From: JAUSNA01 sp964511965
Lineage (GTDB): Bacteria > Patescibacteriota > Microgenomatia > Levybacterales > GWA1-39-11
Assembly: GCA_964511965.1 (NCBI GenBank)
Contig: CAZEGF010000050.1
Coordinates: forward strand, 1 to 17,463
Reading direction: 5' to 3'
Length of the DNA: 17,463 nucleotides
Made by a program: the position numbers and the translations under genes. Of the stretch, positions 7,601-15,376 are shown one piece after another (within the stretch, counting starts at the first letter, position 1; every line of letters begins with the position of its first letter). Below the pieces are notes generated by a model. It did no database searches and had not been told where the DNA came from. It worked only from the letters and a program-made list of their open reading frames with translations.

Positions 7601-9292
7601 TCATTTTTTCTTAAAAATCATAATTGTTGGATGATCAAACACAGTAAAATTTTCATCGGCTGACAAATCATTTATCCCAATATTTATAAAAGGAATAGTA
7701 GGCTCCGATTTAAATTCTTGAATTTTCTTAAAACCTAATTTACCCGAAAATAGATTTTTATAGTATTTTGCGGTTAATGGATAGCAGCGATTAACAGGAA
7801 GATGCTTACAATCGGTAAGTTTTTGTAGAGGTATATACAATCTTCCTGACGCTATAATAATATAATCTGTTTGTTGTAGGATTGAATGAATCGATTGCCA
7901 CTTTTCCTTTGTGTCTGGGTCATAAAGTGGTAACGTAAGTTGTTCATATTTTTGCATACCATAAACTGGTAATGAGTCGTCCCAGTGTTCGACTGCTATT
8001 TTACTTCCTTGGGGTATATTTTTATTTATCCAATCAGATGCCTGAATTCTGGTATTGGGTTTTGTGTAAATTGAAATAAATGAAATAGGATAAACCAAAA
8101 TAAGTAGTATAAAACCCAGCATTAAAAATTTTACAAAAAAGTATCTTTTTAAATATGTTTTAGGAATTAGTTCTAAAACTATTTCGGACAAAAACCATCC
8201 ACCAAAAATTGAGAGGATAGGGTAAATAGGTAGCATATATCGTATAAAACCTACTGCAAATTTACCAAAAAGCACAAAGTATAGAGCGAGAAAAAGAGCC
8301 GGTAAAATCAAAATTATCCTCCGTTTCAACCGAATGGTCATAAAAATGATTCCCATTATGCATACTATTGAAATAATTGGTCCCTGTCCCCACATGAATA
8401 TGTTTTTTAACTCATATATATATGGAATTTTACCAACGTACTGAAGAGTGTATGGAAAAATAAATGCATTGTTGCTCATCTGAGTTTGTAATAGAGTTTG
8501 TTGCGAAAATGCTTTGTAGTCAATTAAGCTATATGGTTGTGCTATAAAAAAAACAATACCTGTACAAATAACTAAAATAATTAGTACAACTATATTATTT
8601 AAAACCCATTTTTTTAATTTCCTTTTTTTTCTAAAAAAATTAATAGTCAGTGCAATAAATACAATTGGGGTGAGAACGACTGCACTAATTTTTGTTGCTA
8701 AAGCCAACCCGAAAAATAATCCGGTCAAACTAGCATTTTTTATATTAAATCTATCAATTAATAAAACGAGCGAATAAATAGTTGAGGTCATAAAAAAAGT
8801 AAGAATGGTATCTACTGCAAAAAAATGTGACAACTGAATAGGCAATACTGAAAATGCATAAAGACAGGCAGAAAGAACACCAATTTTTTTCGTAAAAATC
8901 TTTGAACAAATCAAATAAATAATGAAAACTGTGGAGGTATCGAAAACTGCAGATATAAGTCTACCAATAATATGTACCCCCCCATACTCAGCAAGAATTG
9001 GATTTATAAAACCAAATACATGAGACAATACTTTTAATAAATATATTGGAAAAGACCCATAAGCAAAAAAGTGTGGATTTAAAGGACTTTGCACTGAAAA
9101 TAATCCAGAAAGGGTAGAAGTCCAATGAATCGGAAGAGAGACCATTATATATGCTCTTTCATCAGGATGAAAATAATAACCATTATCCCAGTTGATATTA
9201 AAAGTTCTCAGATAGAATGCAGCACATATAATTATGAAAAGATAAGCCTCACATCTGTAATATTTTCTTATTTTATTCAAAAGCTTTATCAT
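7601..9292 (-). CDS. GT39/ArnT-like polytopic glycosyltransferase (second of a tandem pair)
   Basis: A 563-residue integral membrane protein of the PMT/ArnT (GT-C) type, which transfers sugar from a polyprenyl-phosphate donor to protein or lipid outside the membrane. After the first hydrophobic segment comes the external-loop signature FHPDER at 41-46, whose Asp44/Glu45 are the expected acidic pair; Asp35 just before may also take part. About ten further hydrophobic segments follow, then a C-terminal extracytoplasmic part ending in FTVFDHP and a lysine tail. I chose the ATG at 9292, whose first base is 2 nt after the stop of the upstream gene; an earlier in-frame ATG at 9334 would overlap that gene by 41 nt and add a hydrophilic leader unlike the paralog's start. 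Acceptor and sugar are unknown. Confidence 0.85.
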   Translation of the reverse strand: MIKLLNKIRKYYRCEAYLFIIICAAFYLRTFNINWDNGYYFHPDERAYIMVSLPIHWTSTLSGLFSVQSPLNPHFFAYGSFPIYLLKVLSHVFGFINPILAEYGGVHIIGRLISAVFDTSTVFIIYLICSKIFTKKIGVLSACLYAFSVLPIQLSHFFAVDTILTFFMTSTIYSLVLLIDRFNIKNASLTGLFFGLALATKISAVVLTPIVFIALTINFFRKKRKLKKWVLNNIVVLIILVICTGIVFFIAQPYSLIDYKAFSQQTLLQTQMSNNAFIFPYTLQYVGKIPYIYELKNIFMWGQGPIISIVCIMGIIFMTIRLKRRIILILPALFLALYFVLFGKFAVGFIRYMLPIYPILSIFGGWFLSEIVLELIPKTYLKRYFFVKFLMLGFILLILVYPISFISIYTKPNTRIQASDWINKNIPQGSKIAVEHWDDSLPVYGMQKYEQLTLPLYDPDTKEKWQSIHSILQQTDYIIIASGRLYIPLQKLTDCKHLPVNRCYPLTAKYYKNLFSGKLGFKKIQEFKSEPTIPFINIGINDLSADENFTVFDHPTIMIFKKK

Positions 9293-9293
9293 A

Positions 9294-10895
9294 TTATTTA
9301 ATTTTTTTGAATATAAAAACTGATGGTCTATCAAAAACGGTTACTGTTTCTTCGTTGGAATATATCGGATCACCAACATATGCAATTTTACAAATGACAT
9401 TGCATGGAGTTTTATAAATTAGTTTAAAACTATTTCTATTATTAAGAAGTAAATTATAAAAAGCAAAACCTCTCGGAAAAGTTGAGGGGTTTAGTAATCT
9501 TGATTTTAAAACTCTCTGGCTTGGAAGAATTACAAATTCGGTTGCCTGTAGTTTTTCTTGTAAATTCTCATATTCGTTATCATTGCTTTCAATGCTATAG
9601 AAATCAATTAAATTAATCTCTTTTATTACTGGATTAAATGGAGTTATTCCAATATCAAAGCTCTCGCTTATTGCACTTTTAGCATTTTTAAATTTATTAT
9701 CAAACCATGTACTTGCAGCAACTGTGGTATGTGGATACAGATAGACGGTAACGAAAAAACTAAGGGAGAATATTATAGATACTATAACCGGTAGAAATAA
9801 AACAAAGTTTCGTCTTCGAACATTTTTTATTTTTTGTAATTGTTCATAAAGAAAAATTGCATTAATAATATATAAAAATGGGAGAACCGGGATCATATAT
9901 CTTGTCCATTTCACAAAAAGGAAGGAAGTAGATATGAAAGGAATTAAAAAACTTAGAAGTAAAAGAAAAGTGTATACCTCACGTTTTTTTATGGATTTAT
10001 AAGTAAGATAAAAAACAGCATATAAACTGAAAATTAGGATAAATGGATTTAATAGAAAAGGAAGAACTTTTTCAATTTGATATAAGAGCGGATACGTATT
10101 TATAAATCCTTGCGTAAAAAAAACAGGCAATTTTCCTGTAGCAACCGTTGATTCAAATTTAAGACTGTCTTCAATTTGATGGAAATTAAGGAATAATTGA
10201 GGGAAAAAGACTAGAATAGTTGTAACAAAACCAATTAGAAAAAGATATAAAGAACGAAGAAGAGTAATGATATTGTTTTTATTTCTTTTCCGAAGAGTAG
10301 ATATTAAAAGGGGAATAAAGGGAACAATTATAATTGGTGAAATCGCTAATATTAAGAATTTGATAGAAATTCCTAAACCAAATGTTACGCCTAATAAAAA
10401 ATAAAGAAATATTTTTTTACTTTTATAAAGATCAGCTGAAATATAAAATAACAGCAATAAGATTAATCCTTCCCACATTTCGATAGTGCCGAAGTGAGAA
10501 TATTGTATAAGACCGGTGCTAAATACGCTTAGGGTAAAAGCAATAAATCCAACTTTTCGATTCCAGAATTTTTTCCCAATAAAATACAATATGATACTTA
10601 TTAAAATGGAAAACAGCGCACTGTAAAGTCTACTTATAAGAATTGTTAATTCAACTGGTTCTTGGTGAAGCGGTAGTTTTGAGATTAATTGATATGTTCC
10701 CTTAATAACTATTAATGGAAATGGATTAATATCAAAATTTTTTTGATCGCGCATGAGAGGGGATTTTGAATCTTGGATTGGATAAGCTATGTTTTGTCTT
10801 TCATCAGGATGGAAATAGAAAGGTGCTCCCCAGGCAATATTATAAAATCTCAACAACACACCAATAATAAGAATTGATAAAAAAAATTTATTCAT
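9294..10895 (-). CDS. GT39/ArnT-like polytopic glycosyltransferase (first of a tandem pair)
   Basis: A 533-residue membrane protein of the same family as the gene just downstream. The first membrane segment starts almost at once (residues 4-17), and is followed by RFYNIAWG and the signature FHPDER at 28-33 with Asp31/Glu32. Some ten hydrophobic segments follow. The extracytoplasmic tail ends TVFDRPSVFIFKK, closely like the TVFDHP ending of its neighbour, so both ends are conserved while the middles differ strongly. The start overlaps the last 8 nt of the FAD oxidoreductase gene. Expected to use a polyprenyl-phosphate sugar on the outer face; the substrate is not readable. Called from the motif and topology, not from a search. 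Confidence 0.85.
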   Translation of the reverse strand: MNKFFLSILIIGVLLRFYNIAWGAPFYFHPDERQNIAYPIQDSKSPLMRDQKNFDINPFPLIVIKGTYQLISKLPLHQEPVELTILISRLYSALFSILISIILYFIGKKFWNRKVGFIAFTLSVFSTGLIQYSHFGTIEMWEGLILLLLFYISADLYKSKKIFLYFLLGVTFGLGISIKFLILAISPIIIVPFIPLLISTLRKRNKNNIITLLRSLYLFLIGFVTTILVFFPQLFLNFHQIEDSLKFESTVATGKLPVFFTQGFINTYPLLYQIEKVLPFLLNPFILIFSLYAVFYLTYKSIKKREVYTFLLLLSFLIPFISTSFLFVKWTRYMIPVLPFLYIINAIFLYEQLQKIKNVRRRNFVLFLPVIVSIIFSLSFFVTVYLYPHTTVAASTWFDNKFKNAKSAISESFDIGITPFNPVIKEINLIDFYSIESNDNEYENLQEKLQATEFVILPSQRVLKSRLLNPSTFPRGFAFYNLLLNNRNSFKLIYKTPCNVICKIAYVGDPIYSNEETVTVFDRPSVFIFKKIK

Positions 10896-12171
10896 CTCGG
10901 GAAATTAATTCTGAAACTTTTTTCCCTAATTGGACAGCGTAATTTGTTCCCCTATCCCAAGGGTAAACTTGTTGAATATTTGAAAGATATACATTTTTAA
11001 GAGGTGTTTTAAAAGATGGTATATCCTTTGAGTAATTAATAGGTATTATGGGCTGGGCAAATGGAGCTTTAAAGACTTTACTATTAATAATGGCTTGTTT
11101 GTATGATGGATTTATTTTTTTTAGCCATGGATCGTAGAGTTTTAAAAGTTGGTTTTCATTCATAGTGAATCGAGGGTCTGATGTTTCCATATAATTTCCT
11201 ATATATATAATATGTTCATTGTCATAATTTTTTTTATTCATAAAATTCGTATGCTCTACGATCGCAAGAATTGGAGAAGCAAGATCACACATACTAAGCC
11301 AATAAGTATTATTTAAAAAGAATGGTTTTTTCATTCTTAATACAAGATTAAGAGCACCTATTCCTTTTAGTTTATGTAATTTTTTAGTATATGATTTTGG
11401 TAAATCTGGTGAAATTTTTACGAATAGAGGTGAGGGAAGTGTAACCACAATTGCATCAAATTCAAACGTTTTAATCTTTGACTTTACCCTTACTGACAAT
11501 TGGGGATTTATATTTGAAGAAAGATTTAATACTTCAGATCCATAATAAATTTTACCTCCATTTTTTTGAATTACTTTTTCAAGATGTGTTGCGAACTTCA
11601 AAAATCCTCCCTCCGGATAAGCTAGACTGGGGGTTCTTTTATAGACTCTTGCCCAAAACCATGCCAGTGAAACTATTGAAGAATATATACCTAACTTATT
11701 TACCATCAATGGTTCCCAAAGAGTTTTATATCCCCTTACACCCATTATTTTTTTTAGAAACGGTTCGGCTTTCAATTTTTCAAGTGGTTTCCAATAAGGA
11801 TTATATTTAAGAACGGCAAGAGATACCCCCATACGAACTCTGTCGAAAATTGTAAGCTTTGGAAATTTTAATAGAGACAATGGAGAATCTAATTGATATA
11901 TTTTATTTTCAACGTAAGAACTTGTAATAGGTCTTTTAATAATTACCTTATAATTTATTTCTTTTGCTAAATCTAAAATATCTTTGTCATTTGTAAACCA
12001 ATGATGGTAGTGTTGTTCAAGCGTCCATTTCCATTTATCTTCCTTATAACCAATTGCTAATCCTCCAGGGGATTCATCTCTTTCAAAAATAGTAACAGTG
12101 TGCCCCTTTTTTTGTAAATAATAAGCTGCAGCAAGTCCACAAAATCCTGCGCCGATAATTCCTATTTTCAT
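10888..12171 (-). CDS. FAD/NAD(P)-dependent oxidoreductase (amine oxidase/HemY-like fold)
   Basis: A 427-residue flavoprotein. The N-terminal dinucleotide motif is GAGFCGLAAA from residue 7, with Glu30 at the end of strand 2 for the FAD ribose and PGG at 35-37. YPEGG at 185-189 matches the position of the YP(K/E)GG element in protoporphyrinogen oxidase and phytoene desaturase relatives. The C-terminal FAD-contact region is at about 394-424 (VYLSNIQQV, then a GTNYAV helix start). The basic-aromatic HYHHWF at 54-59 is a notable feature of this subfamily. Such proteins are often labelled HemY-like, but no heme genes are nearby; the neighbours are surface glycosyltransferases. A role in modifying a sugar or polyprenyl lipid, in the manner of UDP-galactopyranose mutase, is possible but unproven. 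Confidence 0.8.
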   Translation of the reverse strand: MKIGIIGAGFCGLAAAYYLQKKGHTVTIFERDESPGGLAIGYKEDKWKWTLEQHYHHWFTNDKDILDLAKEINYKVIIKRPITSSYVENKIYQLDSPLSLLKFPKLTIFDRVRMGVSLAVLKYNPYWKPLEKLKAEPFLKKIMGVRGYKTLWEPLMVNKLGIYSSIVSLAWFWARVYKRTPSLAYPEGGFLKFATHLEKVIQKNGGKIYYGSEVLNLSSNINPQLSVRVKSKIKTFEFDAIVVTLPSPLFVKISPDLPKSYTKKLHKLKGIGALNLVLRMKKPFFLNNTYWLSMCDLASPILAIVEHTNFMNKKNYDNEHIIYIGNYMETSDPRFTMNENQLLKLYDPWLKKINPSYKQAIINSKVFKAPFAQPIIPINYSKDIPSFKTPLKNVYLSNIQQVYPWDRGTNYAVQLGKKVSELISRDE

Positions 12172-12179
12172 ATTTACAA

Positions 12180-12208
12180 ATATTAATTAATAAACTTTGA
12201 TAATACAA
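12180..12208 (-). promoter_or_regulatory. Weak promoter candidate before the FAD oxidoreductase
   Basis: On the minus strand TTGTAT (12203-12208), a 17-bp spacer and TAATAT (12180-12185), 4/6 matches each. Transcription would start near 12173, making the message practically leaderless. The 48-bp gap (12172-12219) also contains the palindromes TATTAATTAATA and AGCTATAGCT, but no terminator. Chance matches are likely in DNA this AT-rich. Confidence 0.28.
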
Positions 12209-12219
12209 GCAGCTATAGC

Positions 12220-13650
12220 TTAAATTGCAAAGAGTAAGGCAGTACCTACAATAATAAGAACAATAGAAAAAGAAGTTAGAAGTATCGTGTTTTCGGTACC
12301 TCCAGGACTTGCTATTGGTGGAAGTTTTGTTGGTGTTACAAAAATTGTAGGGAATGGTGTTGGGGATTGCGTTGGCGTTAAAGTTGGAGTAGGAGTTGCT
12401 GTCACAATAGGTGTAGGTGTAACGGTTGTTGTTGGAGTAATGGAGATTTGCACAGTTGGAGACGGAGTTGGAGTTTTAGTTGGAGTAGGTGTTGGTGTGG
12501 CAGTTGGACGAGGAGTCGGTGTAGTAGTGGGTTTTGTTGTTGGTGTTGCCGAGGGTGTTGCACTCTCTGTGATTTGTGACCCTTGAGAAAAAATTGTGAA
12601 AGATCTTGATAAACTGGTTTTTACTCCATTTGGATCTGTCACTGTCACGTTAAGTGTATGTTTTCCTTGTGGTAGATTATTTAGCGACTTAAAAGCCCAT
12701 GTCCCATCTGAATTTGCAACCACTTGTTGTTGAAGAAGTCCGGATATTGACAATAAGACATTACTATTTGGGTATGCAGTGCCACTAAATTGAGGCTTCA
12801 AATCGACAAAAGATTCTCCTTGTTTGGGTCTTAGAATGTCTACTGTTTTACCACTGGATTTTGGGAGTTCCACGATCAACTTTGAACTTTGAGTTGATGG
12901 TTCCTCTTCTTCTTGTGTAAATACATATTGTTGTTGAAGATTAACAGGAGGTAAATTTTGTGCAACCTTAAAGTTGGTATTAATTGTTGCACTCATAAGT
13001 TGTCTATACGCACTTATCGTTATTGGAGAATCCTCACCAAGTAAAATATAAGAATTATTTTGTAAATTCCGAATTGAATTTGTTGGAATTATAAATTCAC
13101 CTTTGGAATCGGTAATTGCTGATGCGGGATTTCCGTTAGTTGTTTTTGCAATTACAATTGTGTCGGAACCATCTGATCCATCTGGAAGAAGTATTTTTCC
13201 AAAAATTGGATTTTGAGCTGGCGGAGGTGACGTTATTTGGCTACCTGTTCTTGCCGTATAAGAGCTACTTAAGTAGTTATTCCCTCCAACAATTAATTTA
13301 AAAGTATAAGAAGTGTTGGGGGATAGATTGGGAACAGTAATATGATGAGAATAATATTTATTGTGTGTACCTGTTTTTTTATCTCGATCATCAAATGTTA
13401 TTGAATTCCCAATACTTGCATCATTTATGCTTAAAACTGCATCGGTAAGACCAGCAGTTGTAAAAACAACAGTAAAGGAAGAATCTGTAATATTGTTAAT
13501 TGATACATTGTTTGGTTTTGTGTCAGGAGCGGCTTTGCCAATATAAAATACTCCTTTTTGAATAAGTAGTGTAGAAATTCCAATAATTGCTACAAGCACT
13601 AATAAAGCTACAACTGTTGGAATTCTTTTGTTAAATAATCCGTTTTTCAT
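12220..13650 (-). CDS. Membrane-anchored surface protein: FN3-like, regulatory-like and Ig-like domains plus a Thr/Pro stalk
   Basis: A 476-residue secreted or anchored protein. A hydrophobic segment at about 12-30 follows a basic start and acts as a signal or anchor. The domains then read: fibronectin type III-like at about 44-137 (SFTVVFTT, then LSPNTSYTF); a carboxypeptidase-regulatory-like beta sandwich at about 146-230 (DSKGEF); a short acidic linker EEEE at 247-250; an Ig-like domain at about 268-355 (PQFSGTAYPNS, SDGTW, VTVTDPNG); a Thr/Pro-rich stalk at about 361-442; and a C-terminal membrane segment at about 454-476 with no basic tail. No LPXTG is present. The stalk is the kind of segment that PMT-type enzymes O-glycosylate, and two such enzymes are encoded downstream. 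Likely a surface fibre or pilus-associated protein; the ligand is unknown. Confidence 0.8.
   Translation of the reverse strand: MKNGLFNKRIPTVVALLVLVAIIGISTLLIQKGVFYIGKAAPDTKPNNVSINNITDSSFTVVFTTAGLTDAVLSINDASIGNSITFDDRDKKTGTHNKYYSHHITVPNLSPNTSYTFKLIVGGNNYLSSSYTARTGSQITSPPPAQNPIFGKILLPDGSDGSDTIVIAKTTNGNPASAITDSKGEFIIPTNSIRNLQNNSYILLGEDSPITISAYRQLMSATINTNFKVAQNLPPVNLQQQYVFTQEEEEPSTQSSKLIVELPKSSGKTVDILRPKQGESFVDLKPQFSGTAYPNSNVLLSISGLLQQQVVANSDGTWAFKSLNNLPQGKHTLNVTVTDPNGVKTSLSRSFTIFSQGSQITESATPSATPTTKPTTTPTPRPTATPTPTPTKTPTPSPTVQISITPTTTVTPTPIVTATPTPTLTPTQSPTPFPTIFVTPTKLPPIASPGGTENTILLTSFSIVLIIVGTALLFAI
12325..12570 (-). repeat. Low-complexity Thr/Pro coding repeat (stalk)
   Basis: This stretch encodes about 82 residues made chiefly of TP and PT units with a few Ser, Ile and Val. 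On the plus strand it reads as GGTGTTGG-like units with varied third positions, so it is degenerate at the DNA level. It produces a false plus-strand reading frame of Gly/Val repeats at 12287-12586. Confidence 0.85.
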
Positions 13651-13655
13651 ATATA

Positions 13656-14006
13656 TTATTGTTGAAGTACGGGCGTGATAGTTGTTGTAGGTACCGCGCT
13701 TGTAGATGCTGTAATGAGAGATGGTGGGGGTAAAATTGGTGATTTGGTTGGTGTTGGTAGAATAGTTGTTTGCTTTGAATCCTCAGAGACCACTGCACTT
13801 TTTTCTAGTAGACTTACCGATATTGGGGTCCTCTTTTTAAGTTGATCTAAAGTTTTTGTGTCGAAATTTGGAGTTATTGAATTAACGTGTATCTGAGTTG
13901 AAGCAGGTAGTGATGAAACTTCATGGTCATGGAATACATTTAAGCCAATAATTACAAACACAACAAATGTGCTAAATCCTGCAAGTAGTAGTAGATTTTT
14001 TAACAT
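13656..14006 (-). CDS. Small membrane protein with Pro/Thr-rich tail, unknown function
   Basis: A 116-residue protein not recognised as a named family. It has one N-terminal hydrophobic segment at about 4-22 (LLLLAGFSTFVVFVIIGL), a polar middle with LDQLKKRTPISVSLLEK at about 54-70, and a tail from about 82 rich in Pro, Thr and Ser (LPTPTKSPILPPP). The topology suggests a single-pass anchor with the tail outside the cell. It lies 5 nt upstream of the large surface-protein gene, and both carry Pro/Thr-rich C-terminal regions, so they are probably cotranscribed and act together. The start is the only ATG before the hydrophobic segment; no Shine-Dalgarno sequence is seen. Real because of its tight spacing and coherent topology, but its role is open. 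Confidence 0.65.
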   Translation of the reverse strand: MLKNLLLLAGFSTFVVFVIIGLNVFHDHEVSSLPASTQIHVNSITPNFDTKTLDQLKKRTPISVSLLEKSAVVSEDSKQTTILPTPTKSPILPPPSLITASTSAVPTTTITPVLQQ

Positions 14007-14053
14007 ATAAATTAAATTATTTTGTATATCGTTCGTTACACTCGCTCATATGC

Positions 14054-14089
14054 AGAGTAGTTCGATTTAAATATAATTGAAACTACTCT
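14054..14089. repeat. 9-bp inverted repeat over the pilO stop codon
   Basis: AGAGTAGTT (14054-14062) and AACTACTCT (14081-14089) form a perfect 9-bp stem with an 18-nt AT-rich loop. The right arm contains the last codon and stop of pilO. No T-run follows on the minus strand, so it is not a classical intrinsic terminator; an RNA-processing or 3'-protecting stem is possible. The rest of the 76-bp gap (14007-14082) shows no clear promoter. Confidence 0.5.
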
Positions 14090-14706
14090 TTATAGAAGTA
14101 AGCTCTACCTGTTATTGATGCCGAAAATTGATTGTTCTGTTGTTTTCCTGTTGATAACTTCTCAATACCGATTATTCTACCCATATTTATAATGTCACCG
14201 ATAAATGCATTGATATCCTGCTCGTTTCCATTTACTCCTATTGAGAAAGAGAAAGAAAATATTGGTGAGTTAACATTTTTAGCAGGGTAAAGCTCCATAA
14301 GACCACTATCTAATTTTTGAACCGTAAGACTGTGTTTTATCGTAAGTAATTCGAGTTGTCTTGCAATATCTGCAACTTTAGGGCTTTGCGGGATGGCATT
14401 GTCGATAAGATCAAGTTGTGGTTCTATCTCTATATACTGAGCGCTTAAAGATTTTAGAGCAGCATTTTTATCTTGTAATTGTTTTAAAGCCACCCTGTCT
14501 TGTTCGAGTTGTTTGTTGAGATTTGAAATAGTAGTTATAGTAGGACCTATCGCAAATATTCCAAAGAAAGATAAAGCAAAGAGAGAAAAAATAATATAAA
14601 GGTAAGCTGTTACCCTTTGTCTATTTTGGCTGGCACTTAGAATTGCATTGCCTTTATCAATAAGACTCTTTATTTCTGCTTTGATTTTATCTTTATCCTT
14701 AAACAT
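14083..14706 (-). CDS. pilO: PilO-like type IV pilus inner-membrane assembly protein
   Basis: A 207-residue bitopic protein. PilO pairs with PilN in the periplasmic part of the type IV pilus alignment complex, linking the cytoplasmic platform to the outer parts. A cytoplasmic basic start (1-33) is followed by a membrane segment at about 34-56, a coiled coil at about 58-95 (NLNKQLEQDRVALKQLQDK), the typical IPQSPKVADIARQLE at 105-119, and a small alpha/beta ferredoxin-like domain to the end. The order after PilN and the 1-nt spacing support the call, since sequence conservation in this family is low. No Shine-Dalgarno sequence. It could equally serve a related type II secretion-like system. 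Confidence 0.75.
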   Translation of the reverse strand: MFKDKDKIKAEIKSLIDKGNAILSASQNRQRVTAYLYIIFSLFALSFFGIFAIGPTITTISNLNKQLEQDRVALKQLQDKNAALKSLSAQYIEIEPQLDLIDNAIPQSPKVADIARQLELLTIKHSLTVQKLDSGLMELYPAKNVNSPIFSFSFSIGVNGNEQDINAFIGDIINMGRIIGIEKLSTGKQQNNQFSASITGRAYFYKE

Positions 14707-14707
14707 A

Positions 14708-15274
14708 TTATTTTTCTTTTGGAACTGTTGCTAAATCTTTTATATCGATACGTGTTTTAAAGCGTACACCGTCATCGGCAGTATTGATTTCATCAATTGA
14801 AATACCGGCAACAGATGGGAATTTTTTTAATCCATTAAGAAAATCAGTTAATGTGTATATTGAAAATGTGCTCCCATCAACGAGAATACTATTGTTGTTG
14901 ATAGATAAATTGGTTGAGTAGAATGTCCCTGATGAAATTACTTTTAGAATTTCATTCATTATTTTTATTTTGGCATCAGTCGATTCATTTGTTATTTTAA
15001 TGTTTTTGAGGCGTTCCTGAATGCTACGGAATTTTTTTTCGTCACTTGATTGCGCTGCTATATATACTTCTTGAGTCTTTATTTGGTCATGAAGATCAAC
15101 AATTTGACGATCTATAACAAAACGATATCCAAGAGCTGCTAAAGCAATTAGTTCAATCCCAACTATAATTGCGCGTCCGGCGTCAATTGTCCACCCGTAA
15201 ACTACTTTACCGACAGTAGCTTTACCAGCGGAGCTTAGATTTATATTAATTTTTGGAGTAGCTTTTTTTGCCAT
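14708..15274 (-). CDS. pilN: PilN-like type IV pilus inner-membrane assembly protein
   Basis: A 188-residue bitopic protein resembling PilN, which binds PilM in the cytoplasm through its N-terminal tail and PilO in the periplasm. The N-terminus MAKKATPKININLSS carries the INL-type segment expected for the PilM contact, followed by a membrane segment at about 35-54, a coiled coil at about 55-95, and a small alpha/beta domain to the end. I chose the ATG at 15274 over the in-frame ATG at 15298: the extra eight residues (MYPTGLLV) would delay the INL tail, and the predicted transcript start near 15305 would leave only about 7 nt before 15298 but about 30 nt before 15274. First gene of the ten-gene run. 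No pilM lies next to it; rpsT is upstream. Confidence 0.75.
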   Translation of the reverse strand: MAKKATPKININLSSAGKATVGKVVYGWTIDAGRAIIVGIELIALAALGYRFVIDRQIVDLHDQIKTQEVYIAAQSSDEKKFRSIQERLKNIKITNESTDAKIKIMNEILKVISSGTFYSTNLSINNNSILVDGSTFSIYTLTDFLNGLKKFPSVAGISIDEINTADDGVRFKTRIDIKDLATVPKEK

Positions 15275-15292
15275 AACTAATAAGCCAGTTGG

Positions 15293-15318
15293 ATACACTG
15301 GTACTCATAACAGTGTAT
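15293..15318. promoter_or_regulatory. Candidate operator: 8-bp inverted repeat over the pilN promoter
   Basis: ATACACTG (15293-15300) and CAGTGTAT (15311-15318) are perfect inverse copies separated by 10 bp. The upstream half covers the -10 element and the downstream half lies just past the expected start point. A dimeric repressor bound here would block the polymerase. In RNA, a competing stem CCAGT/ACTGG (15285-15289 with 15297-15301) lies just before the start codon. A plus-strand T7 tract follows at 15321-15327, but no plus-strand gene leads into it. Confidence 0.5.
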
Positions 15319-15340
15319 GGTTTTTTTGAGGGATTGTCAA
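15312..15340 (-). promoter_or_regulatory. Promoter of the pilN-led gene run
   Basis: On the minus strand a perfect TTGACA (plus 15335-15340), an exact 17-bp spacer and TACACT (plus 15312-15317, 4/6). The start point is expected near 15305. This is the best -35 in the window and lies between rpsT and pilN, separating the surface operon from the ribosomal gene. A minus-strand T7 tract at 15352-15358 downstream of rpsT has only a weak stem before it, so rpsT termination is uncertain. Confidence 0.6.
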
Positions 15341-15376
15341 AGCTAAAATGGAAAAAAATGAGGCTAGAGTGGGATG

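Noticed and set aside
5858..7603. TGA as a sense codon (Gracilibacteria-type code)
   Set aside because: Two well-supported genes end at TGA with the next gene beginning at or shortly after it, so TGA is a stop here.
9290..9334. Upstream ATG at 9334 for the second GT39-like protein
   Set aside because: It would overlap the preceding gene by 41 nt and add a hydrophilic leader absent from the paralog; the ATG at 9292 directly follows that gene's stop.
12287..12586. Plus-strand frame made of Gly/Val repeats
   Set aside because: It is the antisense image of the Thr/Pro stalk coding repeat and has no other protein features.
15293..15327. Plus-strand intrinsic terminator (stem followed by GG and seven T)
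   Set aside because: No plus-strand gene runs into it, and the palindrome is better explained by its position on the pilN promoter; antisense termination cannot be excluded.
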